A stretch of 64,000 nucleotides of DNA, taken from positions 2,924,501-2,988,500 of the forward strand of contig NZ_CP026362.1 in assembly GCF_004116955.1 (NCBI RefSeq). Reading direction: 5' to 3'. The position numbers and the translations under genes are program-made. The notes beneath the pieces are model-generated. The model had not been told where the DNA came from. It made no database searches and saw only the letters and a list, made by a program, of their open reading frames with translations. Position 1 is the stretch's first letter; every line of letters starts with the position of its first letter. The stretch comes from Bacillus vallismortis (GTDB lineage Bacteria > Bacillota > Bacilli > Bacillales > Bacillaceae). Below are positions 61,467-64,000 of this stretch, piece after piece.

Positions 61467-62456
61467 TTAATTAATTCGTCCAAAAGATACAAGGTGATCT
61501 CTCCAATAACCTGATTTCAGATCAGAATATTCGATTCCACTGTCATTTGAATTAAACATTCTGCCATTCCCTACATAGATGCCGACGTGAGTAATGGCTT
61601 TTCCTTCATATGTGCCACCAAAGAACACCAAGTCACCCGCAGTCGCTTCTTTTTCACTTATTTTCTTTGTTGCCCCATGTTGTTCTTGTGCTGTTCTAGG
61701 AAGAGTGATTCCAGCTTTCGCAAAAGACCACTGCACAAGGCCCGAACAATCAAATCCAGTTTTCGGGTTTGATCCACCCCAGGCATATGGTTGCCCTTCA
61801 TACTTCAAAGCTTCTTTCATGACCGTTTCATAGAAATCCATAGAGCCATTCACAGGCTTTACATTTTTATCAGAGCCTTTCACATACCTCATGACATGGT
61901 CAACATAACTTGGGTCACCATAGCTTTTCCAGCCCATTTTAAATGCTTGCAGTCGGCTGAAATCGAGTGCCAATTTCTTCGTGTATTTCCCGCCATTCTT
62001 TTTCACATAGTCTATAAATCCAGAACCGAAGTTGTATGCCTGTAAGGTTAAACGAACATCACCGCCAGCCTGTTTAAAAACCTTCTTAAAATGTTTAATG
62101 CCAACTTCAATCGAATATTCTGGATCAGTTATGGAGTTTGGAGGTAAACCAATACTCTCGGAACTTTGCATAATATCTAAAGAACGCCCACCACTTTCTT
62201 GCATGGTGAGCGCCATAATAATATTCACTTGGTCAAAAACACCTTCCTGTCGGGCATACTTTTCAAATACAGCCCTAAATCGTTCGACTTCCGGTGCAAT
62301 GCCAACCGTTTCATATTCGCCATCCCCGCCGCCTATAAAATCGTCTCCGACTTGATTTTCTCTTGAAATCGTCATAACCACTACTATAGATAAAACAAAA
62401 AAGAAGATAAAAGGAGCCGAGAACACCACAGGAAGAACTACCTTTTTACTTATCAT
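61467..62456 (-). CDS. cwlT: Bifunctional cell-wall hydrolase CwlT
   Basis: A 329-residue protein anchored by an N-terminal TM helix (VVFSAPFIFFFVLSIVVVM). Residues about 60-190 form the lysozyme-like muramidase with the catalytic Glu in IIMALTMQESGGRSLDIMQ. Residues about 205-329 are an NlpC/P60 DL-endopeptidase with FDCSGLVQWSFAKAG (Cys near 240) and THVGIYVGNGRMFN (His near 290). It opens the peptidoglycan for the mating machine and is essential for ICEBs1 transfer. It overlaps conG by 4 bases (ATGA). Confidence 0.95.
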   Translation of the reverse strand: MISKKVVLPVVFSAPFIFFFVLSIVVVMTISRENQVGDDFIGGGDGEYETVGIAPEVERFRAVFEKYARQEGVFDQVNIIMALTMQESGGRSLDIMQSSESIGLPPNSITDPEYSIEVGIKHFKKVFKQAGGDVRLTLQAYNFGSGFIDYVKKNGGKYTKKLALDFSRLQAFKMGWKSYGDPSYVDHVMRYVKGSDKNVKPVNGSMDFYETVMKEALKYEGQPYAWGGSNPKTGFDCSGLVQWSFAKAGITLPRTAQEQHGATKKISEKEATAGDLVFFGGTYEGKAITHVGIYVGNGRMFNSNDSGIEYSDLKSGYWRDHLVSFGRIN

Positions 62457-64000
62457 CTTGTTTTTTCATCCCTTCTCAGTCGATCTTCTAATTTTGACGA
62501 GGTACGCCTTCCAATATCATTTAAAGACACTTGCTCAAATGTATTTATGCTTTGTTCAGTCCGTTTAATGGTTTGTGATGAAGGTTGTTTTTCTCTTGAT
62601 AGAGCCTTACTTTCAGCAGGAGCAATAACCTGTTTTTCCTCAACACGAATACCATCTGAATGAACTTTTGCGGGTTCAGATGGTCTGATTTTACGTTCGT
62701 TATTGACAATAGGCTGATTCTCTACTTTTGCAGGTTGAGGGCTTTCAAATCCATACTGTGGTTCAGATTGATTTATCATAACTTTTTGGTCTGAACGTTT
62801 AATGTCTGCTGTTTTCTCTTGTGCTACAGGCTCACTCTTTGAAACAGAATCATCTTTCTGGACTTCAAAATCTTGTTGCTGATCTGTTTCAGGATTCTGA
62901 TTGTGTTCTTCATAAACATATGCTTTCTGATCAGTGCGCTCTGTATCTTTTTCATTCTCTTGTAAGACAGGCGCACGATTAAAAGTAATTTCTTCTTCAT
63001 GTTGTAATGATGCATCATCAGTTTGTTGCTGGTTATCAGGCTGTTTAAGAAGCTGATTAACATATTCTTTTTGATCTGTTCGTGCTGATTCATCCTTTTT
63101 ATCCAGCAAGATAGGTGCTCGTTTGGATAAATCCTCATTTCCTTCATTCAAAGCGTCTTTCAACATAGGAGAATTTATTCCGTCTTTTCTCAATCTGTCT
63201 AAATGAGATTGGTGTTTATTTTCTTTTGCATTCGCAAAGGCGTTTTTTTGTTTTTGCTTTTCTTGTTCTTTCGATAGAGTTTGAGGATTTCGTTTTAAGT
63301 TTCGGCTGTTATGACTAGCAATTCCATTAGCCGTCTCTTTTTGCGGAGTTCTTGAAGTGGCATAAGTATTATCATATCCCATAGCAGCCCCACTCAGCGA
63401 ATCGCCGCCACTTCCACTTGAAGTACCAGTTACGCCATCAGCATTCGAACCATCTTTTCTTCCCCTGAAATTCTTTGCAAAGTCAGTAAATACGCCGCCT
63501 CCGTTACCCAATGTACTTCCTATTATCTTCGCATTTTCCCAAGCAGGCTGAACAACGTTTTGTCTCATGTTTTCCATCATATTATTATCAACTGAAACAA
63601 CTTTTCCAGCAGTCACAAACTTGATAATGGCATCCCTTTTGTGAAAACCAATCCACAAGATTGAGGCAAGGACAGCAACATTTAAGAGGTACATTCCGAA
63701 ACCGTTTGGAGGAATTAACTTGTCAACGATAAAGCAAGTTACGTACACAAACAGAACGATAACTCCTAACATTGCTTTTAGTAGATAAACACTCCCCAAG
63801 CGTCCAAGCGTAACAAATCCCGAATAAGCTAATTGAGGAACATACGCTAAGATGAAAGCAAATGGCACAAAGAAGACAATGACTAAAGCGATAATTTGAA
63901 GTAAAAAGTTAAAGAACGCTAATGATAAAAATGGTATCCCAATGACAATAGAAGCGACCACAGCAATAAAAGATTCTCCTAGTTGATTAAACACATTTCC
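62453..64000 (-). CDS. conG: Conjugation membrane protein ConG (partial, 5' end outside window)
   Basis: The last 515 or so codons of ConG (YddG), a VirB6-like channel component; the frame is open to the window edge. About five TM helices (AVVASIVIGIPFLSLAFFNF to NVAVLASILWIGFH) are followed by a long hydrophilic C-terminal region rich in Gln, Asp and Lys. That tail repeats a unit of the type RTDQKxYV (DESARTDQKEYVNQLL; DTERTDQKAYVYEE; DIKRSDQKVMINQ). ConG is essential for transfer and is the target of YddJ exclusion. Confidence 0.92.
   Translation of the reverse strand, partial: GNVFNQLGESFIAVVASIVIGIPFLSLAFFNFLLQIIALVIVFFVPFAFILAYVPQLAYSGFVTLGRLGSVYLLKAMLGVIVLFVYVTCFIVDKLIPPNGFGMYLLNVAVLASILWIGFHKRDAIIKFVTAGKVVSVDNNMMENMRQNVVQPAWENAKIIGSTLGNGGGVFTDFAKNFRGRKDGSNADGVTGTSSGSGGDSLSGAAMGYDNTYATSRTPQKETANGIASHNSRNLKRNPQTLSKEQEKQKQKNAFANAKENKHQSHLDRLRKDGINSPMLKDALNEGNEDLSKRAPILLDKKDESARTDQKEYVNQLLKQPDNQQQTDDASLQHEEEITFNRAPVLQENEKDTERTDQKAYVYEEHNQNPETDQQQDFEVQKDDSVSKSEPVAQEKTADIKRSDQKVMINQSEPQYGFESPQPAKVENQPIVNNERKIRPSEPAKVHSDGIRVEEKQVIAPAESKALSREKQPSSQTIKRTEQSINTFEQVSLNDIGRRTSSKLEDRLRRDEKTR

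Noticed and set aside
1..64000. CRISPR arrays, rRNA genes, intact tRNA genes, replication origins
   Set aside because: No regularly spaced repeats, rRNA sequence, complete cloverleaf or DnaA-box cluster was seen. The ICE origin of transfer would lie outside the window.

Overview
The window looks like the chromosome of a Bacillus subtilis-group bacterium. The order of recognisable genes (ydfQ, mhqP/O/N, ydfM, ydfL, ydfK, ydfJ/I/H, ydfG, ydfF, ydfE, ydfB, arsenic genes with ydeT, ydeO, ydeB, cspC) matches, in reverse, the part of the B. subtilis 168 map that follows ICEBs1. The right end is an ICEBs1-like conjugative element (conG, cwlT, yddI, yddJ, rap-phr) read on the minus strand. The species cannot be fixed from this window.

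1-20 kb is mostly core or lightly variable chromosome: a TetR/MFS pair with two visible operator palindromes, the MhqR-type quinone detoxification operon, a CDF metal exporter, a MerR-type regulator, an MMPL exporter with its two-component system, an ArsR/flavin reductase pair, an arsenic operon and a YitT protein. 20-31 kb is an insertion zone: an IS1182-family element sitting in a terminator hairpin, a yrkC-to-yrkJ-like reactive sulfur cluster with repeated CstR-like operators (in strain 168 it lies elsewhere), and the first copy of a Usp/SulP/serine-recombinase-like module. 31-35 kb returns to backbone (YdeB/CarD, CspC) plus a Des-like desaturase.

From 35.5 to 55 kb the window is an accretion array. 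Remnants of the 3' half of a tRNA-Leu gene (the ICEBs1-type attachment site) occur at about 35.5, 37.7, 45.0 and 51.9 kb, with a core-deleted relative at 55.1 kb. Three of them are preceded by the same integrase 3' stub and hairpin, and fossils of cwlT, conG, yddJ and yddI lie between them. The array therefore looks like several decayed ICEBs1-like elements stacked at one tRNA. Each interval keeps cargo: an Lrp regulator and metallo-hydrolase; a TPP-riboswitch-controlled five-gene operon; two secreted-protein/small-membrane-protein pairs; an LXG nuclease toxin with SUKH immunity and fragments of further copies; and a second Usp/SulP/recombinase-like module.

The most striking system is the riboswitch operon at 38.4-42.9 kb. 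A nucleoside deoxyribosyltransferase-like protein, a thymidylate-synthase homolog whose pyrimidine-reading Asn appears to be Asp, a SAM methyltransferase, a ThiD-like kinase and a HAD-Nudix fusion together fit synthesis of a bacimethrin-like thiamin antivitamin from a cytidine nucleotide, with a possible self-protection enzyme. Other highlights are two serine-recombinase homologs that have lost catalytic residues and sit opposite SulP transporters (probably repurposed regulators), a DUF2290-like/UvrD-like helicase pair in the ICE slot where ICEBs1 carries its spbK phage-defence gene, a Phr peptide ending DRVAA, and a type I toxin-like gene with a sequestered ribosome binding site.
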